From: Acidobacteriota bacterium
GTDB taxonomy: Bacteria > Acidobacteriota > Polarisedimenticolia > Polarisedimenticolales > Polarisedimenticolaceae
Length of the DNA stretch: 64,000 nucleotides
Direction: 5' to 3'
Assembly (NCBI GenBank): GCA_029861955.1
Contig: JAOTYK010000001.1
Location: 186,001-250,000 of the forward strand
Part shown: positions 44,205 through 53,523 of the stretch, piece after piece
Layout: every line of letters starts with the position of its first letter
Position numbering within the stretch: position 1 is the first letter of the stretch
Program-made: the position numbers and the translations under genes
The notes under the pieces: model-generated
What the model saw: the letters and a program-made list of their open reading frames with translations, nothing else
Database searches by the model: none
What the model was told of the DNA's origin: nothing

Positions 44205-44385
44205 GGTGTTTCCCCCGAGTCGTCTTTCTTGTTTCTTGTGACTCTTTCCACTCATGGCCCCCTTTATTGCAAGGGTCGGACCAGGTTGGATTGCAATCGT
44301 CTGCTGCTTCGTAAAGTGTTGGAAACAATAGAGATAGTCCATTGGTTCGTGTGGCTGAGATGGAGCGCGACCGTCGCAAGGAATC
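44205..44385. other. subtilase leader region
   Basis: First part of the 325-bp gap between the divergent subtilase and polA genes. TTGCAA appears twice on the minus strand (near 44266-44272 and 44290-44297). No gene or clear promoter was identified. Confidence 0.4.
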
Positions 44386-44505
44386 GTCTCACAATGAGAC
44401 TGGGAGACGGTCTCATCGAGGTTAACTGTTGTGTCAGGGCGACTTAGATAGCCGGTGAGACAGTCCGTCTCAACAGTCTCAGGATGAGACGTTTTTCACT
44501 GAGAC
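44386..44505. promoter_or_regulatory. array of nine TGAGAC/GTCTCA hexamers upstream of polA
   Basis: Sites: GTCTCA 44386, TGAGAC 44395, GAGAC 44404, GTCTCA 44410, TGAGAC 44456, GTCTCA 44467, GTCTCA 44476, TGAGAC 44485 and TGAGAC 44500. Two identical-layout dyads GTCTCA-N3-TGAGAC lie at 44386-44400 and 44476-44490. GAGAC-G-GTCTC is at 44404-44414 and TGAGAC-N5-GTCTCA at 44456-44472. The last copy falls inside the spacer of the candidate polA promoter. This density is far above chance and indicates a DNA-binding regulator site cluster. Confidence 0.75.
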
Positions 44506-44521
44506 CGGGAAGGCTTATGAT
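44493..44521 (+). promoter_or_regulatory. candidate polA promoter
   Basis: TTTTCA (44493-44498), 17-bp spacer, TATGAT (44516-44521), then 8 nt to the polA ATG. One TGAGAC site lies in the spacer and another ends 2 bp upstream of the -35. No Shine-Dalgarno is visible, so the message may be leaderless. Confidence 0.5.
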
Positions 44522-44529
44522 GCCGCCCC

Positions 44530-47500
44530 ATGGCGAAACCCAAGACCCTCACCCTGATCGACGGCACGGCCCAGATCTTCCGGGCCTACTTCGCGATCCG
44601 CGGGCTGACAGGCCCCAACGGCCAGCCCACCAACGCGCTGTACGGCTTCACCACCATGCTGCGAAAGATGTTGAAGGACGGGAACCCCACAGAGGTCGCC
44701 GTGGCCTTCGACCTGCCGGGGCCGACCTTCCGTCACGAGCGATTCCCCCAGTACAAGGCCAACCGCCCGCCGGCGCCGGAGGATCTGATCGTCCAGATCC
44801 CGCGGGTCGGCGAGATCTGCGAGGCACTGGGAGTCCAGCTCCTGCAACTGGAAGGGTACGAGGCCGACGACATCATCGCGACGTTGGCCCGGCAGGGAAC
44901 CGCCGAGGGGCGTCGGGTCGTCATCGTCTCTTCGGACAAGGACCTCATGCAGTTGGTCAACGACGACGTGACGATGTTCGATCCGGGCAAGGACCGGAGG
45001 TTGGATCCTGCAGGCGTGACGAACGCTTTCGGTGTGCCCCCGGACCAGGTTCTGGAAGTCCTGGCGTTGATGGGCGATAGCGTCGACAACATCCCGGGCG
45101 TTCCCGGCGTCGGCGAGAAGACCGCCCTGGAGATGATTCGCACCCACGGGTCGCTGGAGTCGGTCATCGAGCGCGCGGATCGGTTTTCCGGTTTGATGGC
45201 CGGTCGGGACGCCGTGTTGACCGATATCGATGCCCTTTCGGGAACGGAGCCGTTGCAGCCCGAGACGGTCGCGGCGCTGTTGGAACATCGGGAGGGCTTC
45301 GCACGGGTCGTCGAGACCTTCGTCAACGACGAACCCGAGGGGGAACTGCGAGAGCGTGTCGAGGCGTTGGCCGCGGCAGTCGCCGCCGTCGATGGGATCG
45401 CGCTGAAGAACCAGGAGGGGCTACCGGCCAAGGGTGCTGCCAAGTTAGTGAAGGGGCTGAAGGCCAAGCTGAAGGGGTTGGAGCGGGGCACCGGCAAGAG
45501 AAGTTGGATCTCGGTCGCAGAACATGCGGACCAGGCGCGATTGTCGAAGGAGTTGGCGACGCTCTGTTACGAGGTGCCGATCCCGATGGAGCTCGAAGAG
45601 CTGGCGGTGCGTCCACCGGATCGCGCGCTGGCCCATCGGCTGTTCAAGTCGTTCGGTTTTCGTCGGTTGACGGAGGAGTTCGCGGGGGACGCCCCCGAGA
45701 CGCCCGACGTCCCCGGCGTTGCGGGCGAATCCGCGCCTGTGTCGGAAGCTCCGGGCGGTCGTTACGCGATGATCTCGACAGCGAAGGAACTGGCAGACGT
45801 CGTGAAGGCCGCACGCGCGGCGGGGCGCTTCGCCATCGATACGGAGACAGATGGGCTCGACCCGATGCAGGCGCGCCTGGTCGGCATCTCGATGAGCTGG
45901 GAGGCCGGGAGCGGTTGCTACATCCCGCTGGGACACGACTACGAAGGCTGTCCGACACAACTCGAGCTCGGCGATGTGGTCTCGTCGCTTGGACCGCTAT
46001 TGATGGATGCGACGGTCGGCAAGCTAGGACAGAATCTCAAGTACGACGCGCATATCCTCCGTCGTCACGGTCTTCCGGTCGTCGGCTGGGCCCTCGATAC
46101 GATGGTGGCCGCGTTCCTCCTGGACTCGAGCAAACCGTCGTACGGCATGGACCGTCTGGCCCTGGAGTTTCTGGGCCACGAGACCATCAAGTACGAGTCG
46201 CTGACAGGCAAGGGAGCCAAGAAGAAGACGCTGAACCAGGTCGAGGTGGCGCAGGTCACCGGCTACGCCGGTGAGGACGCCGACGTGACCTGGCAACTTG
46301 CCCAGACGCTTCAGCCGCTGCTTGAAGAACGAGGGCTGTGGGAGCTCTACGAGAAGCTGGATGGCCCGCTCCTTCCGCTGTTGGAGCGGATGGAGGCGCA
46401 GGGGATCCGGCTGGACGCCGACGTGCTGGCGGCGATGTCCGTCACGATGGAGTCGTCGCTGACCCGTCTACGCGGCGAGATCCACGAACTGGCCGGTGGG
46501 GAGTTCAACCTCGACTCGCCGAAGCAGATGCGAGAGATCCTGTTCGATCGTCTCGGTCTCAAGGCCGGTCGAAAGACGGCCAAGGGGGGCGTGGCCAGTA
46601 CCGATGCCCAGACTCTCGAGGGGTTGTTCGATCAGCATCCCATCGCCGGGAAGATTCTCGAGTACCGCGAGCAATCCAAGCTGAAGAACACCTACGTCGA
46701 TGCGTTGCCACGTCTTCTGCACCCGGAGACGGGTCGGATTCATACCTCCTACCATCCCACCGGTGCCGCCACCGGGCGACTCTCTTCATCCGACCCCAAT
46801 CTGCAGAACATTCCCGCCCGCACCGAGGCCGGTCGCGAGATTCGCGCGGCCTTCGTCGCCGATCCCGGTCACACGTTCCTGGCGTCTGACTACTCGCAGA
46901 TAGAACTGAGGGTGTTGGCCCATCTCTGCGAGGATCCGGAGCTGATTCGGGCGTTTAACGCAGGCGAGGATATCCATCGTTACACGGCGTCGCGGGTCTT
47001 CGACGTGCCGGATGACCAGGTGACGTCGCAGATGCGAGGAAAGGCCAAGGCCGTCAACTTCGGCATCCTCTACGGGATGTCCGAGACGCGGCTGGCCCGT
47101 GAGCAAGGCATGAAGCGCGATGAGGCCCGTGCGTTTATCGCCGCCTACTTCGAACGGTTCGACAGAATCCGGGGCTACATCGATGGGGTTCGAGAACAGG
47201 CCCTCAAGGACGCTGCGGTCAAGACGATGTTCGGCCGGATCCGTTTTTTCCCGCAACTCCATCAGAAAGTTCATCGCGGCATCCAGGAGCAGGCGCTGCG
47301 TGCCGCCGTCAACACCACGATTCAGGGCACCGCCGCAGACCTGATGAAGCAGGCGATGCTGGACGTCGATCGAGCGCTCCGGAAAGACGGCACGGACGCC
47401 AGGATGCTCCTGCAGGTACACGACGAGTTGCTGTTGGAGGTCGCCGATGGCGACCTGGACCGCGTGGCCGCCATCGTTCGAGATGCGATGGAGGGCGTCG

Positions 47501-47565
47501 CCAGCCTTCAGGTTCCTCTTGTCGTGGATCAGAAACGGGGACCCAACTGGCGAGATCTGTCCTGA
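44530..47565 (+). CDS. polA: DNA polymerase I
   Basis: 1011-residue repair and replication polymerase that removes RNA primers and fills gaps. The N-terminal 5'-3' exonuclease domain (1 to about 300) has LIDGTAQIFRAYFAI, YEADDIIATLAR, VSSDKDLMQLV and the H3TH GVPGVGEKTALEMI. A 3'-5' exonuclease domain follows with FAIDTETDGLDP (Asp437 and Glu439, so proofreading looks intact) and LGQNLKYDAHIL. The polymerase domain has TGRLSSSDPNLQNIPAR, DYSQIELRVLAHL (motif A), GKAKAVNFGILYGMSE (motif B) and LLQVHDELLLEV (motif C). It is about 80 residues longer than the E. coli enzyme, mainly between the two exonuclease domains. Preceded by the TGAGAC array; followed after 74 bp by the HD-GYP regulator. Confidence 0.98.
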   Translation: MAKPKTLTLIDGTAQIFRAYFAIRGLTGPNGQPTNALYGFTTMLRKMLKDGNPTEVAVAFDLPGPTFRHERFPQYKANRPPAPEDLIVQIPRVGEICEALGVQLLQLEGYEADDIIATLARQGTAEGRRVVIVSSDKDLMQLVNDDVTMFDPGKDRRLDPAGVTNAFGVPPDQVLEVLALMGDSVDNIPGVPGVGEKTALEMIRTHGSLESVIERADRFSGLMAGRDAVLTDIDALSGTEPLQPETVAALLEHREGFARVVETFVNDEPEGELRERVEALAAAVAAVDGIALKNQEGLPAKGAAKLVKGLKAKLKGLERGTGKRSWISVAEHADQARLSKELATLCYEVPIPMELEELAVRPPDRALAHRLFKSFGFRRLTEEFAGDAPETPDVPGVAGESAPVSEAPGGRYAMISTAKELADVVKAARAAGRFAIDTETDGLDPMQARLVGISMSWEAGSGCYIPLGHDYEGCPTQLELGDVVSSLGPLLMDATVGKLGQNLKYDAHILRRHGLPVVGWALDTMVAAFLLDSSKPSYGMDRLALEFLGHETIKYESLTGKGAKKKTLNQVEVAQVTGYAGEDADVTWQLAQTLQPLLEERGLWELYEKLDGPLLPLLERMEAQGIRLDADVLAAMSVTMESSLTRLRGEIHELAGGEFNLDSPKQMREILFDRLGLKAGRKTAKGGVASTDAQTLEGLFDQHPIAGKILEYREQSKLKNTYVDALPRLLHPETGRIHTSYHPTGAATGRLSSSDPNLQNIPARTEAGREIRAAFVADPGHTFLASDYSQIELRVLAHLCEDPELIRAFNAGEDIHRYTASRVFDVPDDQVTSQMRGKAKAVNFGILYGMSETRLAREQGMKRDEARAFIAAYFERFDRIRGYIDGVREQALKDAAVKTMFGRIRFFPQLHQKVHRGIQEQALRAAVNTTIQGTAADLMKQAMLDVDRALRKDGTDARMLLQVHDELLLEVADGDLDRVAAIVRDAMEGVASLQVPLVVDQKRGPNWRDLS

Positions 47566-47639
47566 AACCCCATCTTTGGGGACGGGGTCGATCCGGGATA
47601 CCATGACGTCCGTCCGAACCGAACGAGGAGCCGTTCGCG

Positions 47640-48731
47640 ATGAGCGATTTTCTTGATAGCGAGACGAACCGACTCTTAATCGTCGACGACGAACTTTCCG
47701 TCCGCGAGATCCTGGCCGAAGGTCTCGCGTCGTTCGGCTACGACGCGCGACCGGTCGGGAACGTCGCGGAAGCGATGGAGTCCATCCGCAACGACCCGCC
47801 GCATCTGGTATTGACCGATATCGAAATGCCCGGCGAGAGCGGACTTGACCTCCTGCGTCAGGTCAAGACCCTCCATCCTGAACTGGACGTCGTCATGGTG
47901 ACCGGGGTCGTCGATGCCCGAACCGCCATCGGTGCCATTCGCGACGGCGCCAGCGATTATCTGACGAAGCCTTTCAATCTCGACGAGGTTCAAATCGTCG
48001 TCGAGCGAACACTCGAGAAACGACGACTCGTCCTTGAGAACCGTCGCTACCAGGATCATCTCGAGGATCTTGTTCGCGCACGGACCGCGGAACTCGAAGA
48101 GAAGGGAGCCGAACTCCAGGAACTGTACGTGACGACGTTGCAGGCGCTCGTGACTGCATTGGACTATCGAGACAACGAGACCCAGGGGCATTCCCTGCGG
48201 GTCGTCGAGTACGCGGTTCTTGTCGCCGAAGCGATGGACATTCGCGAACCGGATCTGACGTGGATCCGGCGGGGTGCGCTCCTCCACGATGTCGGCAAGA
48301 TCGGGATCACCGACAGTGTTCTTCGAAAGCCGGGAAAACTCGATGACGACGAGTGGGAGGAGATGCACAAGCATCCGGAAATGGGTTTCCGAATGCTACA
48401 GAAAATCCCGTTCCTCGGTCCGGAACTGGACATCGTGCTCTGTCATCAGGAGAAGTTCGACGGGACGGGTTATCCCCGCGGGCTGAAGGGCGACGAGATC
48501 CCTCTCGGTGCGCGGATCTTCTCCGTCGTGGACACCTTCGACGCCATGACCTCGGATCGGCCCTATCGCGCCGCACTCTCGATCGAGGATGCGTGCGAAG
48601 AGATCGCCGAGTTTGCCGGTCGTCAGTTCGATCCCACGGTCGCCGAGGCGTTTCTCTCCATCTCTGCCGACCGCTGGCGCAAGATCCGCGAGCGTGTTCA
48701 CACCGAGGTGCAGGAACTCCAGACCCGCTAG
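47640..48731 (+). CDS. response regulator with HD-GYP phosphodiesterase output
   Basis: 363 residues. The receiver domain (1 to about 125) has acidic pocket DDE at 16-18, phospho-acceptor Asp60 in LTDIEMPG and Lys in YLTKPF. A coiled-coil linker of about 40 residues follows (RTAELEEKGAELQELY). The HD-GYP domain has HSLRVVEYAV, LLHDVGKIGI (HD), HKHPEMG, VLCHQEKFDGTGYPRGLKGDEIPLGARI (the GYP motif) and VVDTFDAMTSDRPYR. It should hydrolyse cyclic di-GMP when phosphorylated. No sensor kinase is adjacent. The stop overlaps that of the convergent HEAT-cyclophilin gene. Confidence 0.94.
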   Translation: MSDFLDSETNRLLIVDDELSVREILAEGLASFGYDARPVGNVAEAMESIRNDPPHLVLTDIEMPGESGLDLLRQVKTLHPELDVVMVTGVVDARTAIGAIRDGASDYLTKPFNLDEVQIVVERTLEKRRLVLENRRYQDHLEDLVRARTAELEEKGAELQELYVTTLQALVTALDYRDNETQGHSLRVVEYAVLVAEAMDIREPDLTWIRRGALLHDVGKIGITDSVLRKPGKLDDDEWEEMHKHPEMGFRMLQKIPFLGPELDIVLCHQEKFDGTGYPRGLKGDEIPLGARIFSVVDTFDAMTSDRPYRAALSIEDACEEIAEFAGRQFDPTVAEAFLSISADRWRKIRERVHTEVQELQTR

Positions 48732-50836
48732 CGTAGCGGCTCCGAACCGTCGCCTTCGTAGACCTGAATCGAGAGGATCTGATCTCCCGGGAGGATTCGT
48801 CCGACGACCCCCGCGAGATTCTGGATAACCCGCCCGATGACCGTTGCCTTCCCCGTCAGTTCCGGTTGCAGTCCAGTGCTGACGACCCACCGGCTACCGA
48901 TGCGATCCGGTCGATCTCCGATCATCGCCACGGTTCCCGGTCCGAACGGGTGGGAGCTGACGGCGTCTCGTGCAAATCGATTCGGGCCACCGATTCCGTT
49001 GGAGAGTGGAGCCCCGGTCATCAGGGAACGCCCGGGGTCGATATCGTGAAATGCGATCCCGTCGTAGAAGCCGTCTTCGGCGAGTTTGGCGAAGTGCCAG
49101 GCAACCAGGGGTGCGTTCTGGGTATCGAGCCGAACCGTGAATCGCGCAGGTTCGAAGCCCTCTCGACCGACACGGATGATGGCCGCCCTCGGTCTCTCGG
49201 CCCATTCGGCAACCTCCACATAGGTCGCGGGCGACATCGGTGGAGTTGGATCCGCCAGGGTGACCTCGACGCCGAGTCGTCGTAACGCCTCGAACGCCTG
49301 CTGTTGGAGCGGCCGAAATCTGAGTTCCATCGCTTCGCGCAGAAATGACTCGACGTTCTTCTCGTCGCGCTTGTCGAGCAGATCGACCGCGGCCGCGAGC
49401 GTGGTGAGATCTCCATCCTCGCGGGCCCCGTCCCACACGGTGCGAAGAACCGGCCACGCCTCTGCCTTGCGGTCGGAATCCTGGTCGTCCAGCCGATAGC
49501 CGACGGCACCAAGGATTCCCAGGCGAGCGCTTGTCGAGCGATCGCCGATGAAATCGGCCATCTGTTCCGCCAGAGATCCGGGGAGGTTTGCGGACGAGGG
49601 GAGCGCGGCCTCTCGAACCCAGGCAGACTTGTCGTCCCGCAATCGCTTCATCGTCGAGACGATGCCCTCCTGGGTCATGTCGCCGGGCATCAGTCGCGCG
49701 ATCTCATGGCGGACATGTTCATTGTCCGATTGGGACAGGCCATTCCCCATCGCCCGAGTTGTGAGCACGTCCGACTCTGCTAGCGACTTCAGTCCCATCA
49801 CCTTGACCGCGGTCGACTCGCTCCCCAGGACGAAGTTCGCCAGGATCTCCATGACATCGGCACCCTTCATCTTTCCAAGACGTCGCACGGTCGCCATCGA
49901 GACACGCTCGTCACTATCCAGGATCGTCTTCTCGAGAAATGGATAGACCGGTGCGCCGACGAAGGAGAGGGCACGCACCGCCTCGATGCGAACGCTGGGT
50001 GCGGGATCGGTTGTCAGCTCGCCAACGCGGGCCGCCTCGTCCTCGTTGGTCGGTCTCGATAGCCCATGAGCCGCAAACATCCGCTCGAGCGCCAGGTCCG
50101 AGTGGGTCAGCTCCAGCATCTTCTCCCGGGCGGTGCGACGAAGGTCGAACCCCAGCCGCGACGTCGCCGCCGAGAATCGGGAAGCAACGTAGATCGCCGC
50201 TAGACGCCTGGGTCCACTTAGTTCGTCCAGCCGGTAAAGCAGCGTGGGTACGAAGGCGTCACCCTTGGCGGAACGGATCATCGCGTACATCGAGAGGACG
50301 GCGACGGTCTCGTCGTCATCGTCGATGCGTTTGAGCAGGGCCTCCCGGACCGAGCGGTCGACAGTGAAGTCAACCGACCTGGCGGCGGCGATGCGAACGC
50401 GCGGTTCCTTGTCGGTGAGCGACTTTCGGATCAGCGCTGCCGATCGTGCAGGATCCAGTTGGCCAAGCGATTCCAGGATCGCGGCCTTCACGCGTGGGTC
50501 GCGCTCTCGCGAGAAACGTCCCGTCAGGTCTGCGGTCTGAGCGGTGCTGCCGATGCGGCCCAACGCACGACAGGCCGCTTCTCGGACGTCGGGATCCGTT
50601 GCTGTGACGGCCGCCAGCAACTCGGGGCTGACGACACGACCGTCCTCTGCGGCGAGGACGTCGGCCATCGTGACCTGATCCGTTGTGGGGACGGTCTCGA
50701 CAATGCCGTCATCTCGCGGGCAACCGGTGATCGCCAGAAGACCGCCGACGAGGAGCACAAACGCCCAACGCCGGTAGAAAGTGGGTTTCTTGACGGTATG
50801 GGGACCCATTGGTAAGGTTGAAGTTGTCGAGTTCAT
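48728..50836 (-). CDS. HEAT-repeat lipoprotein with C-terminal cyclophilin-like domain
   Basis: About 702 residues. Start at 50836 (AGGA just upstream) or 50809; either gives the signal WAFVLLVGGLLAITGC with a lipobox Cys. Residues about 60-500 are HEAT/PBS-lyase type repeats (VREAACRALGRIGS, VKAAILESLGQLDP, VRIAAARSVDFTVD, VRIEAVRALSFVG). The last 160 residues are cyclophilin-like (APLVAWHFAKLAEDGFYDGI, then FHDIDPGRSLMTGAPLSNG and RIGSRWVVSTGLQPELTGKA). The usual FHRV...QGGD arrangement is degraded to FHDIDPGRSLMTGAP, so isomerase activity is doubtful. It is probably an envelope scaffold with a substrate-binding end. Convergent with the HD-GYP gene. Confidence 0.82.
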   Translation of the reverse strand: MNSTTSTLPMGPHTVKKPTFYRRWAFVLLVGGLLAITGCPRDDGIVETVPTTDQVTMADVLAAEDGRVVSPELLAAVTATDPDVREAACRALGRIGSTAQTADLTGRFSRERDPRVKAAILESLGQLDPARSAALIRKSLTDKEPRVRIAAARSVDFTVDRSVREALLKRIDDDDETVAVLSMYAMIRSAKGDAFVPTLLYRLDELSGPRRLAAIYVASRFSAATSRLGFDLRRTAREKMLELTHSDLALERMFAAHGLSRPTNEDEAARVGELTTDPAPSVRIEAVRALSFVGAPVYPFLEKTILDSDERVSMATVRRLGKMKGADVMEILANFVLGSESTAVKVMGLKSLAESDVLTTRAMGNGLSQSDNEHVRHEIARLMPGDMTQEGIVSTMKRLRDDKSAWVREAALPSSANLPGSLAEQMADFIGDRSTSARLGILGAVGYRLDDQDSDRKAEAWPVLRTVWDGAREDGDLTTLAAAVDLLDKRDEKNVESFLREAMELRFRPLQQQAFEALRRLGVEVTLADPTPPMSPATYVEVAEWAERPRAAIIRVGREGFEPARFTVRLDTQNAPLVAWHFAKLAEDGFYDGIAFHDIDPGRSLMTGAPLSNGIGGPNRFARDAVSSHPFGPGTVAMIGDRPDRIGSRWVVSTGLQPELTGKATVIGRVIQNLAGVVGRILPGDQILSIQVYEGDGSEPLR

Positions 50837-50891
50837 CGTCCTGGTTCTGCCTGTGTGAGGTGTCGCCCGGAACACAATACGGAGCATCCGC

Positions 50892-51611
50892 ATGCTGCAT
50901 CCCTTCGACATGCGTCGATTAGCCGTCCTGATTCTAGCCTGTTCCGCCCTGGTCTTCACATCCGCATCCAGCCAGGAGCCGTCGGATCGACTGGAGGAGA
51001 TCCTCGATTCCTTCGACGGCGTGCAGAACTCGGTCCAGACACTCAGCGCTCGGTTCACCGAGACCACGACCAACGTGATGTTGATCGATCCGGTTGTCTC
51101 CGAAGGGCAGTTCTTCATGACGAAGCCCGCGGCGATCCGGTGGGAATACAGCAGCCCCGAGTCGATGCAGTTCATCATCGAGAGCGATACGTACACCGGC
51201 TATTTCCCCGAGCGCAAGATGGCCGAGACGAAGAATATTCGTCGTTGGAGTGACCACCTCTTCCGGTTTTTCGGACTTGGGCAGGGCTCGGGAGAACTCA
51301 AGAAATTTTACCGAATCCAGCTTGCCAGCCAACAGCCGGAGGACGAAATCCTGCTGATCCTCGAGCCGAAGCGAAAGCGTGCACGACGCAAGGTCGAACG
51401 CGTGAATTTCTGGATCAATCCCAAGAGCTTCATGCCGTCACGGATCGAGTACGCGACGGACAGCGGCAACGGGCGCCTGATCGTCTTCGAGTCGATTCAG
51501 ATCAACCCGGATCTCGCCGCGAATTTGTATCAGATCGATCTGCCAAGCGATGTCGAGGTGACGAACGGTTTCAGCGGTCTTCCCGACTTCGACGCCAGCT
51601 CCGCCCAGTAG
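50892..51611 (+). CDS. lolA: outer-membrane lipoprotein carrier LolA
   Basis: 239-residue periplasmic chaperone that ferries lipoproteins from LolCDE to the outer membrane. Signal peptide within MRRLAVLILACSALVFTSAS; starts at 50892 or 50910 both fit. The mature part shows the LolA pattern: VQTLSARFTETTTNVMLIDP, GQFFMTKPAAIRWEYSSPES and FWINPKSFMPSRIEY. It is adjacent to the deacetylase-like gene, whose ATG follows the lolA stop without a gap. Presence of LolA supports a Gram-negative envelope. Confidence 0.88.
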   Translation: MLHPFDMRRLAVLILACSALVFTSASSQEPSDRLEEILDSFDGVQNSVQTLSARFTETTTNVMLIDPVVSEGQFFMTKPAAIRWEYSSPESMQFIIESDTYTGYFPERKMAETKNIRRWSDHLFRFFGLGQGSGELKKFYRIQLASQQPEDEILLILEPKRKRARRKVERVNFWINPKSFMPSRIEYATDSGNGRLIVFESIQINPDLAANLYQIDLPSDVEVTNGFSGLPDFDASSAQ

Positions 51612-52559
51612 ATGGACCCGACTTCATTCGGGCTCGTCCTCGACCCGTTGTTCGAGAGACACGACACGGGTGTGGGGCATCCGGAACGACCGGAGCGTTT
51701 GACGCTTCTCCGCGAACTCTTCGAGAAGAGTGGTGTCACCGACCGCGTCACACGGGTGCCGTTGACCCGGGCGGAGGATGCATCGCTGCTTCTCTGTCAT
51801 GACCTGGAGCACATCCAGCGTGTGGATCAAGCGTGCCGCAACGGCGAGCGGGTCCTCGACGGCATGGACACGGCGATCTGTCCCGAGAGCGCAGAGATCG
51901 CGCGTCATGCCGCCGGCACGGTGGTCGAGCTCTGCCGGCGCGTGGCCGCGGGCCGATTAACTGCGGGGTTCGCCGCGGTCCGGCCACCGGGGCATCACGC
52001 CGAGCGGGATCTGGCCATGGGCTTCTGTCTATTCAACACCGTCGCCATCGCGGCCCGCTGGCTGACCCGAGAGGGTGGGTTGAAGCGGGTCATGGTGTTC
52101 GACTGGGACGTCCATCACGGCAACGGTACCCAGCATATCTTCGATGACGATCCGTCGGTGTTGTACGCATCCGTTCACCAGAGCCCACTCTATCCCGGCA
52201 CCGGTGCCGCGACGGAGCGTGGCGTGGGGAACGCCCTCGGCACGACGGTGAACTGTCCGCTGCCGCCGGGGAGTGGCGACGAGGCGTTCCTCGACGCCAT
52301 CGCGAATCAAGTAGTTCCCGCCGCGCAGGGGTTCAAGCCGGAGTTCATCCTGCTCTCGGCCGGCTTCGACGCGCATCGCGCGGATCCACTGGGTGGTCTG
52401 GAGGTCAGCGGCGAGGCGTTCGTCGAGGCGACGCGTCAGATGATGACGCTAAGCTCCGAACTCTGTGACGGGCGCCTGGTCTCGGTTCTGGAGGGTGGTT
52501 ACGATCTTAACGCACTGGCCGCGACGGCCCTGGCCCACGTTACGACGATGCTTGGCTGA
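51612..52559 (+). CDS. histone-deacetylase-family deacetylase
   Basis: 315-residue zinc amidohydrolase of the class II HDAC / acetylpolyamine amidohydrolase superfamily, cytoplasmic. Motifs: RPPGHHAERDLAMGFCLFN (the active-site His pair), FDWDVHHGNGTQ (zinc Asp and His), SAGFDAHRADPLGG (second zinc Asp) and SVLEGGYDLNAL (oxyanion Tyr). In bacteria such enzymes deacetylate polyamines, small metabolites or proteins; the substrate here is not indicated. It starts immediately after the lolA stop, so it is translationally linked to it. It overlaps the convergent ygfZ-like gene by 20 bp. Confidence 0.92.
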   Translation: MDPTSFGLVLDPLFERHDTGVGHPERPERLTLLRELFEKSGVTDRVTRVPLTRAEDASLLLCHDLEHIQRVDQACRNGERVLDGMDTAICPESAEIARHAAGTVVELCRRVAAGRLTAGFAAVRPPGHHAERDLAMGFCLFNTVAIAARWLTREGGLKRVMVFDWDVHHGNGTQHIFDDDPSVLYASVHQSPLYPGTGAATERGVGNALGTTVNCPLPPGSGDEAFLDAIANQVVPAAQGFKPEFILLSAGFDAHRADPLGGLEVSGEAFVEATRQMMTLSSELCDGRLVSVLEGGYDLNALAATALAHVTTMLG

Positions 52560-53523
52560 GCGGATTCCAGGTCACGGCAACGTCGGCTCCCGAGAAGGCC
52601 AACGGCGTACGCGCATCCAGCGAACGATGTTTGACGAGACCCAGTCCGATCGCTCCGCCCTCGGGATGGGCGATAAAACTGGTGACCTCGCCGACGGTCT
52701 TGTCGCCGTGAAGAAGCTTTGAACCGATATCACCGTGACCGGGATCGTCCCAACGTAATTGCACCAGCGATCGAGAGACCTTGTCGTAGTTGTGGAGTCT
52801 CGCGACGACTTCCTGTCCGATGTAACAGCCCTTATCGAACGAGACCGCATCGCGTAGACCCGCTTCCAGAGGGTTCCACTTTTCGCTGATCTCGAATCCC
52901 GTGGCAGGGAGTCCGGAAGAGATCCGCCAGCACTCGGCGATCTCGGAGCCGATCGCAGAACCACCCATCGTCGCGGCATCGGCAACGAGAGTCTCACGCG
53001 CCTCGTCGGCATGATCGACATCGGTCAGCAGCGACCAGCCCTGGGTGCCATGAGCGTCGTGCCCGAGGATCCAGGTCGGACCATGGATCCTGTCGGTCGC
53101 CGCGATGCCGAGCGGACCGAGAGTTGTCGGTAGCCAACGGTCGATGAGATCGCGAGATCGCGGTCCGATGACGGAGAAGAGTCGATGGTCTGCGCTGCGG
53201 TCCGTCAGGTCGGTCTGCTCCGCGAACGTGTAGCGCATGAAATGGTCGAGGATCGGCTGCGCGTCCCCACAACCTCCGATCAGCCACAACGGTCCATCGC
53301 CGGCCTGGTGAACCCAGAATCGCTCGATCACTCGACCCTTGGCGCTGGTCAGGACGGTCTGGGCTCCAGCCCCCGGCGGCAGGTCGAGAACCTCCCCGGT
53401 GCTGAGCCGGTTCAACAGCGGCAGCATGTCGGGACCCGCGGCGGAGAGGAGTCGATAGCCCGTTCGTGCGACCACCGCAGCCGTTTCCGTCGCCGCCCGC
53501 CACTCCTGCCCGGGATCGCTCAA
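52540..53523 (-). CDS. ygfZ: YgfZ/GcvT-type folate-binding protein
   Basis: 327 residues. Tetrahydrofolate-dependent accessory protein for Fe-S cluster enzymes. The YgfZ signature KGCYIGQEVVARLHNYDKVS near residue 235 contains the conserved Cys and is decisive. The GcvT-like fold is also seen in VLTSAKGRVIERFWVHQ and LFSVIGPRSRDLIDRW. The C-terminal barrel segment (GEVTSFIAHPEGGAIGLGLV) is complete. It overlaps mqnD by ATGA, so the two are one operon. MqnC and other futalosine-pathway enzymes are Fe-S proteins, which makes the pairing sensible. Confidence 0.9.
   Translation of the reverse strand: MSDPGQEWRAATETAAVVARTGYRLLSAAGPDMLPLLNRLSTGEVLDLPPGAGAQTVLTSAKGRVIERFWVHQAGDGPLWLIGGCGDAQPILDHFMRYTFAEQTDLTDRSADHRLFSVIGPRSRDLIDRWLPTTLGPLGIAATDRIHGPTWILGHDAHGTQGWSLLTDVDHADEARETLVADAATMGGSAIGSEIAECWRISSGLPATGFEISEKWNPLEAGLRDAVSFDKGCYIGQEVVARLHNYDKVSRSLVQLRWDDPGHGDIGSKLLHGDKTVGEVTSFIAHPEGGAIGLGLVKHRSLDARTPLAFSGADVAVTWNPLSQASS

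Noticed and set aside
51612-52559. Deacetylase as a sign of histone-like chromatin regulation
   Set aside because: Bacterial members of this superfamily act on polyamines, metabolites or diverse proteins; nothing here indicates a chromatin substrate.
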